From assembly GCA_964467785.1 (NCBI GenBank), contig CAYXVB010000063.1:1-19289 (forward strand): DNA of 19,289 nucleotides, in the 5' to 3' direction. This DNA is from CAYXVB01 sp964467785. Lineage in GTDB: Bacteria > Bdellovibrionota > UBA1018. Of the stretch, positions 6,742-14,164 are shown one piece after another (within the stretch, counting starts at the first letter, position 1; every line of letters starts with the position of its first letter). The position numbers were made by a program, and so were the translations under genes. Under the pieces are notes generated by a model. The model searched no databases and was not told the DNA's origin. It saw only the letters and a list, made by a program, of their open reading frames with translations.

Positions 6742-8445
6742 TTATTCGTCTTTCAGATTGAACTTGATGATGACTCGTTGGCTTTTCTTGTAATCGCTCT
6801 TGGAGGAAGCGGGGTCGCGTCCCTTGCTGTCGCTCGTGAGATAGCTTCGGCCGGACACCTTGACCAGGGGAAGCAGGCGCTTCTGGTCGGGGAAGTCGAT
6901 CTTCTTGGTGTCGAAGACATACTCAAAGATGCCTTTGGCGCGCTGATAGCTCAGGTCCATGTTGTAATTGACGGCGGCCCGGTCCTCGGGGCTCAAGCTC
7001 TCGGGATTGACGAACTTGCCTTGATAGGTCGGCGAGGCGAAGCCCACGATCTCGACTGAGCTGATGCGGCTGGCGATCTTCTGGTCTTGGAATAGGCTCT
7101 TGGCGTAGACCGGCATCATGTGTTCGATCGTGTTCTTCATGCCGGGCTTCAAGTTCGCGCTGCCCGTGTCGAAGTACTCGTCCTTGAACTGGATCATCAC
7201 GTCGCCGGTCTTGAGGTCGACGTCCGCATCGATGCCCGCCCTCTTGAAGTTGCCCTTGATCTTCTCCGCCAGTCGGCGCTGCTCCTGGAGTTTGTTCTCG
7301 CTGGCCTTGAGGTTTCGGGCCAGCTCTTCATTGTTCCTTTGCATCGCCGACATGGAAGCCTGGTATTTGCCTTCGATCGACTTGATGTTGCCGCGGGTGG
7401 CTTCAAGCTGATCTTTCAGGCCGGCGAGCTTCGCGTTGTATTCCGAATTCTTTCTTTCAAGTCCGGCGCGGAATTCCCGCTCCTGGGCCAGCTTGGCCTC
7501 GGCCGAAAGCTTGGCTTTCTCCATGCCTTTTTCGAACGCCGCTTTTTCGCGCGCTACCGCAGCCTGATGTGCGCGATCGAGTTCTTCGACGGTGGCCTTG
7601 TATTTCTGTTCCTTGGCGTTCAGGTCGGCGAGCAGACGCTCGGATTGACGGTTTTGCTCGGCGATCTTGTCCTGGGCGGATTGGAGCTGGCCGACAAATT
7701 TTGTGTTCTCGGATATGAGGCTGTTGATCTGCTCGTTGCTTTCCTCGCGCATCTTGGCGATGGCGTCCTTAAGCATGGATTCGGACTTGTGCTTGCTCTT
7801 GTAGGCCTCGCGCACCTGCTTGATGCGTTCTTCGAGCTTCTCTTCGATTTCGCCGATCTTGACGTTGTTGCGGGTGATCTCCGCCTGCTTGGAAGCCACC
7901 GTGCGATTCAGGTCGCCGAGCTCCTTGTCCTTCTGCGTGATCACGTCCTGTTGGGCGACGATCTCCGTGTCCCTCTCCTGGATGGTCACGTCGCGTTTCT
8001 TGACGCGGGCGCTGGCGACCAGATTGGCGCTGATGATGTTTTTGACCAGCGCCTGGTAATGATTGAGCTGCTGCTCTTTTTCCTGGGCATCTTGGGCCTT
8101 CTTGAACAGCTCTTTGCGCTCTGACTTGGCCTCGTCTTCGAGAAGGGTGAGCTTGCCCATGAGCTCCTGATAGACCTTGACCTCGTCCTGCGAGGCGCCC
8201 TCTTTAAGGTAGCCGTCGCGTAGCGCCTCATAGGCTTTGATCTGCTTTTTCAGATCATCGTTCTCGGCCTTCATGGTCTGCACCTGGGTTTGCGACATGA
8301 TCGCGCCCGTGCCGCTGCGTAGGTTCGCGACGACGAAGAGCAGCAGAAAAACCACTGATAACACAAGGAAAAGATCGGAGTAGGAGGTCCATTGATGACT
8401 TCCGTGTTCGACCTTCGCTTTGATTTTCTCGTAGTTAAGATTCAC
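6742..8445 (-). CDS. MotB/OmpA-like stator protein with long coiled coil
   Basis: This 567-residue protein starts at a GTG (8445) with GGAG nine bases upstream. A short cytoplasmic N-terminus is followed by one membrane helix at about 23-43 ('SYSDLFLVLSVVFLLLFVV'). Asp24 at its start matches the proton-carrying Asp of MotB/TolR-type proteins. Residues of about 55-405 are almost continuous Lys/Glu/Gln-rich coiled coil, far longer than in MotB. Residues from about 410 form an OmpA/MotB C-terminal domain ('DEYFDTGSANLKP', 'EIVGFASPT', 'MDLSYQRAKGIFEY', 'KSQRVIIKF') expected to bind peptidoglycan, although the usual Asp of that site is not obvious. It is the first gene of the operon with the MotA-like gene. 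The driven process is unknown. Confidence 0.8.
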   Translation of the reverse strand: MNLNYEKIKAKVEHGSHQWTSYSDLFLVLSVVFLLLFVVANLRSGTGAIMSQTQVQTMKAENDDLKKQIKAYEALRDGYLKEGASQDEVKVYQELMGKLTLLEDEAKSERKELFKKAQDAQEKEQQLNHYQALVKNIISANLVASARVKKRDVTIQERDTEIVAQQDVITQKDKELGDLNRTVASKQAEITRNNVKIGEIEEKLEERIKQVREAYKSKHKSESMLKDAIAKMREESNEQINSLISENTKFVGQLQSAQDKIAEQNRQSERLLADLNAKEQKYKATVEELDRAHQAAVAREKAAFEKGMEKAKLSAEAKLAQEREFRAGLERKNSEYNAKLAGLKDQLEATRGNIKSIEGKYQASMSAMQRNNEELARNLKASENKLQEQRRLAEKIKGNFKRAGIDADVDLKTGDVMIQFKDEYFDTGSANLKPGMKNTIEHMMPVYAKSLFQDQKIASRISSVEIVGFASPTYQGKFVNPESLSPEDRAAVNYNMDLSYQRAKGIFEYVFDTKKIDFPDQKRLLPLVKVSGRSYLTSDSKGRDPASSKSDYKKSQRVIIKFNLKDE

Positions 8446-8581
8446 TTTTATATGCTCCGGTACTGTCGACCCTTTCGGACGGTCGTTGGGATAACTTAAG
8501 GGTTTCCGGAGATCGGGCGGCCATGCGAGGGCCGGGAGTATCTAGTAAAGTTTCTCAAATGATGTGCCGAAGAGCGGTTTG

Positions 8582-9848
8582 ATGAAGTTCAAGGTAAGGT
8601 TCCGCGTCAGCGGCTTCACAGAAGGAGAGAGTTCGCGAAAGTTCGCCATCAATCTTGAGGCGGACAAGCCCTTCACGTTCGGAGGCGCGATTCCGGAGCT
8701 TAAACGCTCGGTCGCGCAGCTGGTCGTGCGCGGCGGCAATCTCTATGTGAGCGATCGAAAAGACCGCGATGTTGACGTCAATGGAGTTACCGGCAAGGAG
8801 TTTAAACTCAAGCCAGGCGACATCCTCAAGTCCGGTGAGATCTCCGTCGAGTTCCTTGAGGTCCCAGTCGCGGTCGAGGAAGCCCGGACCATGTTCCTTG
8901 ATGTCTCGGAGATCGCCGAAATCGAAGAAGGGACCCGCGTCGAGGAGATCGTCAAACCTCTGGCGGCAGCCACTCCTGCCCCCGCTCCGACTCCCGCCGC
9001 TGCCCGCGTACCCGTGCCAGCGGTTGAGGTGGATCCAGTTGATTCCATGATTGGCGAAGGCGCGCCTGCGCCCTATGAGCCGACGCGCGTCGTCGCCCGC
9101 CAGCCAGAACCCGCTCCTCAAGCGGCGCCGGCCCGTGTCTACGATGCACCCAGGATCGAGTCCGATCCCAAGGAATCCATGATTGATGAGGGTGGTCCCG
9201 CGCCCTATGAACCCACTCGAGTGGTTGTCCGGCAGGCCGAGCCCACCCAGGAGGCGGTCAATCCCCGGACGCTGCCCGCGCGCGAAGCCACTGTCGAGAT
9301 GGGCACTGAGCTTCGCCGCGAAATCGTTTCCGAGCTGGTCAAGAAGCACCAGCAGGATAAGAAGTTGCCCGATCGCGCGGCGGCAGTTCATGATTCCAAG
9401 CTCGAAGATACCCGGATGGGCCAGCTCCCTCGTGAATCGAGCGGTATTTTCAAAAGGGTCAATCCCCATGAGATCACCTCGATGCTCGTGCGCAAGCCGA
9501 GCGATGCTCCGCTACAGCGCCATGAGCTTTTCACGACTCTCGGTCTGCTCTTCCTTTCCTCCGCGCTGACCGCCGGATCATCTAGGCTCGGCTTTCCGTT
9601 GACCTGGGGCTTTTTAGGGGTCGGCGTCGCTGCCGGACTCGCGGGCGGGCTTTACTCCAGTAACGCTTACACCGGCGCCAAGGGCAGCTTTGGCGATTAT
9701 CTCAGGTATCTTTCGCTCTTTAGTTTCGGCCTCGTGGCTTGGGGATACGCGTACCGCCTCAATCCCTATGGAGGCATCGCCGCTGGCTTGGCCTTGGGCG
9801 GGCTCTTTTTCTGGGTATTCCTGCGGCGCTGTAAGCCCGAGCTTTCCA
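8582..9848 (+). CDS. FHA-like, Pro-rich, multi-pass membrane protein (cut by gap)
   Basis: The ATG at 8582 (MKFKVRFRV) is preferred; a GTG at 8564 is in frame but has no ribosome-binding site. Residues 1-94 resemble a degenerate FHA domain ('LYVSDRKDRDVDVNGV', 'FKLKPGDILKSGEISVEF') without an evident phosphothreonine-binding Arg or Ser/His. A Pro/Ala-rich linker holds two copies of a 24-residue repeat. The C-terminal part has four hydrophobic stretches, for example 'LTWGFLGVGVAAGLAGGLYS' and 'YGGIAAGLALGGLFFWVFL'. The gene runs into the N gap without a stop. It is divergent from the MotB-like gene. It may be one gene with the ankyrin part beyond the gap. Function unknown. Confidence 0.75.
9041..9244 (+). 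repeat. Two 24-codon repeats, 132-base period
   Basis: Copies at 9041-9112 and 9173-9244 encode [D/E]SMI[G/D]EG[A/G]PAPYEPT followed by RVV[A/V]RQ[P/A]EP. The protein is better conserved than the DNA at third positions, which suggests selection on the peptide. The motif lies in the Pro-rich linker between the FHA-like domain and the membrane part and could be a docking or phosphorylation motif; that is inference. Confidence 0.85.
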
Positions 9849-9858
9849 NNNNNNNNNN
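9849..9858. other. Assembly gap (10 N)
   Basis: Ten N fall between a hydrophobic helix on the left and another on the right. The true length is unknown, so it cannot be told from the sequence whether the left and right coding regions are one gene. Confidence 0.9.
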
Positions 9859-10731
9859 GCTTCCGTCGGTGGGTTCGTGTCGGCCCTTCCGGTGATCGCC
9901 TCAATTGCACTCTCCTGGCCGCTAGTTCCCCGAAAGGGCGAGCCGAATAGGGCCATCGCCGAAACCGAAACCGAATCCGTCGCCGCCGTCGAAGAGGGAG
10001 CCCCGGTCCGCGGGACTACGCAGCCTAATCGACAGATCGCAAGTGAGCAGCCCACCGTGCCTGTCGTTTCGCAGCCCGCGCATACTTCGGTAACCCTGCC
10101 TGTTCAGCCGGTTCAGCAGACTGAACCCGCTCAGGTGGTCGTTCATACCACGCCCGCACCGACTCCGGTCTCACCCCAAGTGCCAGTCCAGCAAGTCGCG
10201 GCGCAGAGGCCAGAGGCACCCGCTCAGGACATGAATGCCCAGGCCCTGAGCCCCGTCGGCTCGGAGCGCGCCTCCGCACGCGAATCGGTTCCGGATCCGC
10301 TAGCGAGCGAGCAGTTCTTCTCGGCGGTCAAGTCCGGTAACCTCGGCGTCGTCAAGGCATTGATCCAGAGGAAGGCGGTGGACCCCAATTTCACCCTGGA
10401 TCGTGGGAACACCGCGCTGATGTACGCTTCCGCCAATGGCAACCTCAGTATCGTTAAATACCTAGTCTCGCTTCGGGTGGCGATCAACGCCCGCGATCCC
10501 AACGGAACGACGGCCCTGATGTGGGCAGTCTATAAGGGTCGAACCGAGGTGGCCAAGTTCCTCGTTTCCAAGGGCGCTGACGTCCGGTTGCGCCGTGATG
10601 ATGGCGATACGGCGCTCGACATCGCCAAACGCTGGAAGCGCTGGGACATCGCCGAAGTCCTGCAGGAAGCCTCCGAGCGCGAACAAAGCCGTAAGCCGGC
10701 TTCCGATCGCAAGCGTTCACGCAGACGCTGA
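9859..10731 (+). CDS. Membrane-anchored ankyrin-repeat protein or C-terminal half of the FHA-like protein
   Basis: The open frame is already running at the right edge of the gap (ASVGGFVSALPVIASIALSW), so the 5' end is lost; a GTG at 9877 could start a separate gene but has no clear ribosome-binding site. Residues 1-24 are a membrane helix. Residues of about 30-140 are a Pro/Gln/Val-rich linker. Residues of about 146-270 form four ankyrin repeats, with 'GNTALMYASANGNLSIVKYL' and 'GTTALMWAVYKGRTEVAKFL' as the clearest. The end is Arg/Lys-rich (DRKRSRRR). Ankyrin repeats bind partner proteins. It converges on the next gene with only 12 bases between the two stops. Confidence 0.75.
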   Translation, partial: ASVGGFVSALPVIASIALSWPLVPRKGEPNRAIAETETESVAAVEEGAPVRGTTQPNRQIASEQPTVPVVSQPAHTSVTLPVQPVQQTEPAQVVVHTTPAPTPVSPQVPVQQVAAQRPEAPAQDMNAQALSPVGSERASARESVPDPLASEQFFSAVKSGNLGVVKALIQRKAVDPNFTLDRGNTALMYASANGNLSIVKYLVSLRVAINARDPNGTTALMWAVYKGRTEVAKFLVSKGADVRLRRDDGDTALDIAKRWKRWDIAEVLQEASEREQSRKPASDRKRSRRR

Positions 10732-10743
10732 GCGATCAGGCGA

Positions 10744-11466
10744 TCAGCGCAGGACCTTGACGTTGGTGATCTTGCAAATGGGCGCGTTTGCCGTTTGCGC
10801 TGCGGAAGCCGACGTGCAAATTTTCTGGGTCACGAACGCGTGGAATCTCACCATCTGCTGCTGGGCATGGCCCAGCTGGTTCACGCCTAATTTGGCCTCG
10901 CCCACGGCTACGACCGCGCAATCCGAGCGGCGCGCGACCACCAGGTCGAGTTCGCCCAGAACTCCCTGAAAACCCGGGTCGCCGTATTCGATCCCACCTG
11001 TAAAGTAATAATGCGACGGGGGATAAGTCTTTTGCAGATCGTAGAGGGCGAGCGTTTCGAGCACCTCACCTTCGCTGCCGAAATCAAAGCCCATCTGCAA
11101 TCCAACGGTGCGAAGGATGTTGTAATCCCGAAGCAGTTCCGGATTCTTGGCCACGTCGGCTGGAACCATCCGGCTCTTGGTCAGGGCGGTGTCCTGCATC
11201 ACGGTCCAAAGATAGGTGGCCGCCTCCCGGGTGATCGGATACTCGTGGGTAAATCCCTTGGCCCTTGAGCCTTTGACGCCGTAGTAAAAGTAACGGGTGT
11301 TTTCCTGAAAATCCTTGAGTTGCGGGTTAGCGCATTGAGGAGGGATCGTCGAATCGGTCCGCGTGAAGTCAAAGTACTGGTCTGCTTGGGCGTTCACGGC
11401 GATGAGGCTCAACAGACCAAATAGACAGGTGAACAAGGAAACCAAACTTCTACTGCGAACCGGCAT
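10744..11466 (-). CDS. Secreted protein with PD-(D/E)XK-like motif
   Basis: I do not recognise a named family. The 240-residue protein has a signal peptide (residues 1 to about 28, 'VNAQA-DQ') and a GGGAG ribosome-binding site. Residues 171-192 read 'GELDLVVARRSDC' then 'AVVAVGEAKLG': Asp174 at the end of one strand and Glu190-Ala-Lys192 at the end of the next match the D...ExK catalytic pattern of PD-(D/E)XK nucleases, and Glu134 could be the helix-1 acidic residue. The Gln/Arg-rich helix that follows ('HAQQQMVRFHAF') is also usual there. Four cysteines remain after cleavage (45, 183, 217, 231), fitting an oxidising compartment. Nuclease activity is inference. Confidence 0.75.
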   Translation of the reverse strand: MPVRSRSLVSLFTCLFGLLSLIAVNAQADQYFDFTRTDSTIPPQCANPQLKDFQENTRYFYYGVKGSRAKGFTHEYPITREAATYLWTVMQDTALTKSRMVPADVAKNPELLRDYNILRTVGLQMGFDFGSEGEVLETLALYDLQKTYPPSHYYFTGGIEYGDPGFQGVLGELDLVVARRSDCAVVAVGEAKLGVNQLGHAQQQMVRFHAFVTQKICTSASAAQTANAPICKITNVKVLR

Positions 11467-11561
11467 GACTTACTCCCTTTGGATTGCCGGAGGGTTTAGA
11501 CTAGTGCATTGCATAAATCCAGCGCTATCGTAAAGGAACTTGAAGTGATATCGGGGGGCCT

Positions 11562-12716
11562 ATGTTTCGTAAAACCGCATCCCGCCTGCGTTGTCCCGCT
11601 TTTTCCGAAGAGGGACTGTGTGCCTCGGCCCTGCAGCTCCGTTCCGAAAAGGAAATCGGGAGCGATATCCGGTCCGGACTCCTGATTTGCGAAACCTGTG
11701 GCGAGCGCTATCCGATCCTTGAGGGAGTCGCAGTGCTGGTCGCCGACGTCGGCGGCTACTTACATGCCCATGCCAAGGGGATCCGCCATTGGGTGCCCGA
11801 GTCGAGAATCCCTTCTGAGTTCCGTGAGGTGATTCGCGCCGGTCTCGAGGAGGCCCTCGAAATCCATGGCGAGGAGCACCAGGAAGAGGATCTTGAAGCC
11901 GAGCGGGTCACCTCTCTTTATGTGATGACGCATTTTCTCTACGGTGCATCGTCAAAAAACGCTTGGTGGAAGCCTGATGGGGCGGATGCGCCTGCCCAAG
12001 CCTTTGATCCGGTCTTTGACGAGCTAGTACGGAACTATTGGGAGCGTGGTCCCTTTGCCCGCATCAGTGAGCTGCTTGCGGCCGAGCTGGGCGACTCGCG
12101 TCGCTCACTGATCGAGCTGGGATGCGGAGTCGGCGGGCTGGCTCTTGCCCTCGAATCCCGGCTCAGCTCCTATCTCGGCATAGACAGTTCTTTTGCCAGC
12201 ATCGCGTTGGCGCGGCATCTGGTGCTGGGCGTCCCGATTGACGGGCAAGTGAGGATTCCCGGCGATCTGTTGGACGGCCCAGTCTCTCGGCCATTGCCTT
12301 CAGGCCGCCAGCACGGTGGCCACTTGTTGGGCGAAGGAGCGGATTTTATCGTCTCGGACGCGGTCGCGCCTGCCGTCGAGACCGGAAGCTGGGACCTTTG
12401 CGCGTCGCTCAACATGATCGACATGCTCGATGAGCCGGAATCCCTGCCGCGGGTACAGCACGAGCTGCTCCATGTCGGCGGAATCGCCGTCCAAAGCTGT
12501 CCCTATATCTGGCATCCCCGAATCGCGCGTGAGCTTCGGGAGCGCCTGGGCCTCGAGGGGCGATCCGATTCAGCGGCTGCGGTAGAGCGCATCTACCGCG
12601 ACCAGGGATTTGATGTCATCACGGGCGTTTCCCATGTGCCTTGGCTTTTCTTCAAGCATCTCAGGCAAATGGAGATCTATTCCGTGCACCTGTTTCTTGC
12701 CCGAAAGGCAGGCTAG
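11562..12716 (+). CDS. SAM-dependent methyltransferase with Trm112-like zinc ribbon
   Basis: This 384-residue protein has an N-terminal Trm112-like module with Cys11, Cys20, Cys43 and Cys46 as candidate zinc ligands and the typical 'CGERYPILEGVAVLV' strand. A class I methyltransferase domain follows, with motif I 'LIELGCGVGGLALAL' at about 183-196 and 'YLGIDSS' as the acidic-loop strand. Later 'DLCASLNMIDMLDEPESLP' fits motif IV and beyond. Such fusions occur in uncharacterised methyltransferases of many bacteria; the substrate cannot be told. It stands alone between a divergent and a convergent gene. The ribosome-binding site is a poor G-rich run, so the start is less certain, but the zinc-ribbon Cys11 excludes a much later one. 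Confidence 0.85.
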   Translation: MFRKTASRLRCPAFSEEGLCASALQLRSEKEIGSDIRSGLLICETCGERYPILEGVAVLVADVGGYLHAHAKGIRHWVPESRIPSEFREVIRAGLEEALEIHGEEHQEEDLEAERVTSLYVMTHFLYGASSKNAWWKPDGADAPAQAFDPVFDELVRNYWERGPFARISELLAAELGDSRRSLIELGCGVGGLALALESRLSSYLGIDSSFASIALARHLVLGVPIDGQVRIPGDLLDGPVSRPLPSGRQHGGHLLGEGADFIVSDAVAPAVETGSWDLCASLNMIDMLDEPESLPRVQHELLHVGGIAVQSCPYIWHPRIARELRERLGLEGRSDSAAAVERIYRDQGFDVITGVSHVPWLFFKHLRQMEIYSVHLFLARKAG

Positions 12717-12723
12717 TCCCGCA

Positions 12724-13554
12724 TTAGTCAGCCGCTTCAAGGAGTGATTTTTCGCACTCTTGGCGGATCAGGCCTTCCGCGTCGCGCGCAAGGTGGAGTG
12801 CTTGTTCCGCATTCGGCTCGAGCTTCGGGCCAAGTTGGTCAGTGAGGCGGGCACTAGTCAGGCGAGGACAATACTCCGGAAGAAAAAGAGAGTCTTTGTC
12901 CTCCCTGGACTCGCTCATGACCGCCAGCGCGACGTTTCCGAGCTGATACGGGCGGAGGCGGCCCGCCGCCAGTTCCCAAAGCGCGACATCCGCCGCCGTG
13001 TCATAACCGATCTCACCCGCGGGGAGCGCGCGGCCCTTAACTCTGTGGATGTAGATCCGGTCGATTTTTCGGGGGTAACGGTCTCGTAAAATGGCGTAGA
13101 TCTCGGGATCTCGTTCTCCATCGTCGCCAATGAGGATGGCGCGGGAATCTTCGGGTGCCTTTTCGAGGATCGCGCTGATGCGTCGAATTTTGAATTCGGC
13201 GGTGTCCTCGGGCAAGGTCCTCAGGGCGAGGGTCCAGGGCTGCGGAAACTGATTTTCCTGGATGAAGTCAGAGACAATGCCTTTGATCTGTTTGGGAGAG
13301 CCGCTCACGAAACGGGTGGGAAGCTTGCCGTTTTGTTCTACGATCGCTCGATAGAGCGTGCTCATTCCGGCAAATTCGAGCTTACTAAAGAGCCCGCGGC
13401 GGACGGCATCGAGAGTGCTGGCCACATGGGTGACTTTGACTGTGTCGTCCACATCACTGACGATGTAGCGATCGCCGGGCGCCGCAAAAGCATTGGCGGT
13501 CACTAGGACGAGAAACGTAAACTTGAAAACGAGTGGAAACTGACGACCACGCAT
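12724..13554 (-). CDS. Secreted App1-like HAD phosphatase (DUF2183)
   Basis: The 276-residue protein has a signal peptide (1 to about 25, 'NAFAAPG'). The HAD nucleophile motif is SDVDDTVK with Asp34 and Asp36, motif II is 'FVSGSPKQI', a Lys follows in 'AEFKIRRI', and motif IV is 'LIGDDGERDPEIY'. These match the catalytic domain of yeast App1, a phosphatidate phosphatase (DUF2183). A periplasmic lipid phosphatase is the likely role, though bacterial members are poorly studied and the real substrate may differ. The ribosome-binding site GGGAGA lies inside a perfect 15-bp inverted repeat. hpf lies 106 bases upstream on the same strand without a terminator-like hairpin of its own. Confidence 0.85.
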   Translation of the reverse strand: MRGRQFPLVFKFTFLVLVTANAFAAPGDRYIVSDVDDTVKVTHVASTLDAVRRGLFSKLEFAGMSTLYRAIVEQNGKLPTRFVSGSPKQIKGIVSDFIQENQFPQPWTLALRTLPEDTAEFKIRRISAILEKAPEDSRAILIGDDGERDPEIYAILRDRYPRKIDRIYIHRVKGRALPAGEIGYDTAADVALWELAAGRLRPYQLGNVALAVMSESREDKDSLFLPEYCPRLTSARLTDQLGPKLEPNAEQALHLARDAEGLIRQECEKSLLEAAD

Positions 13555-13557
13555 AAA

Positions 13558-13622
13558 GCGATTCTCCCGGATGGGTGGATACCATTCTAAGACTTAATTA
13601 ATCAAGTATCCGGGAGAATCGC
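13558..13622 (-). promoter_or_regulatory. Perfect 15-bp inverted repeat covering the phosphatase RBS
   Basis: GCGATTCTCCCGGAT at 13558-13572 and its exact reverse complement at 13608-13622 flank a 35-base AT-rich loop. In the minus-strand transcript the 3' arm contains the GGGAGA ribosome-binding site three bases before the ATG, so a transcript coming from hpf would fold with this site paired. There is no T run, so it is not a plain terminator. Alternatively a TAGAAT in the loop is a -10 box; then the mRNA starts inside the repeat and the repeat would act as a DNA operator instead. Confidence 0.7.
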
Positions 13623-13660
13623 ATTATTGCTAATGATAACAGTATATTGGACTAGTTAAG

Positions 13661-13969
13661 TTAGGCCTCTTCGGCTGCGACGTGATGGTTGGTCACGATC
13701 TCTTTGTGTTTACGGATCTGTTTTTCGATCCGAGCGATCGCACCGTCCACCGAGGCGTGGAAGTCCTCGGTCGAGGCCTCGCCGAAGAAATCGATGTGAT
13801 TACCCAGCATGTGCACGTGGGCAATCTTGTTCTTGTTCTCGATGGAGAAGTTCCAGTTCAGCGCAATTTTGCCCTCAAAGTACTTGGCGATTTTTGCGCA
13901 CTTTTCTTCGGTATAAACCTTGAGAGCGTCACTGTGATCCACGTTTTTGAAGCTGATGTGAATGATCAT
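13661..13969 (-). CDS. hpf: Ribosome hibernation promoting factor, short form
   Basis: HPF binds the 30S decoding region in slow growth and promotes 100S dimers. The start at 13969 gives 102 residues beginning MIIHISFKNVDHSDALKVYT, which is where the family begins; a longer in-frame start at 14032 adds 21 residues unlike the family. The second half has the family's 'AHVHMLGN', 'EDFHASVDGAIARIEKQIRK' and 'HKE' signature. It lacks the C-terminal dimerisation domain of long HPF. The Lys/His-rich C-terminus and length fit the short proteobacterial type. AAGGGGAA upstream is an acceptable but slightly distant ribosome-binding site. Confidence 0.9.
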   Translation of the reverse strand: MIIHISFKNVDHSDALKVYTEEKCAKIAKYFEGKIALNWNFSIENKNKIAHVHMLGNHIDFFGEASTEDFHASVDGAIARIEKQIRKHKEIVTNHHVAAEEA

Positions 13970-14164
13970 TTGGATGAGTTCCCCTTTCGTGACTCCAAAG
14001 TTACACCCGGCCGCTTGTAGTAACAAATGCATTCTCGGAATATTGAAATTAACCTATCGTAGTTAAACGAATTTTCGTCACGGTTGAGGGTTAAAAAGTC
14101 ACATCGGAACTTGGATTCAAGTATTGGGTGACTCCGGATCGCGGTGGGCGATAAACTGATTTGA

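Noticed and set aside
7120..8124. Plus-strand open frame of 334 codons opposite the coiled-coil gene
   Set aside because: The Leu/Val-rich translation is what a Lys/Glu/Gln-rich coiled coil gives on the opposite strand.
5764..8445. Zorya (ZorAB) defence system
   Set aside because: No ZorC, ZorD or ZorE gene is nearby, and the long coiled coil is in the MotB-like protein rather than in a ZorA-type tail.
8555..9469. Minus-strand open frame of 304 codons opposite the FHA-like gene
   Set aside because: No domain, and the plus strand carries a coherent protein with peptide-level repeats.
13558..13622. Terminal inverted repeats of a small mobile element
   Set aside because: The unit is only 65 bases, has no flanking target duplication that I can see, and one arm is the functional RBS of a gene.
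13992..14032. N-terminal extension of hpf from an upstream start
   Set aside because: The extra 21 residues do not resemble the family, whose members begin at MIIHISFKN.
13990..14135. Direct repeat GTGACTCC near 13989 and 14128
   Set aside because: Eight bases in two copies with no link to a start or promoter; chance is sufficient.
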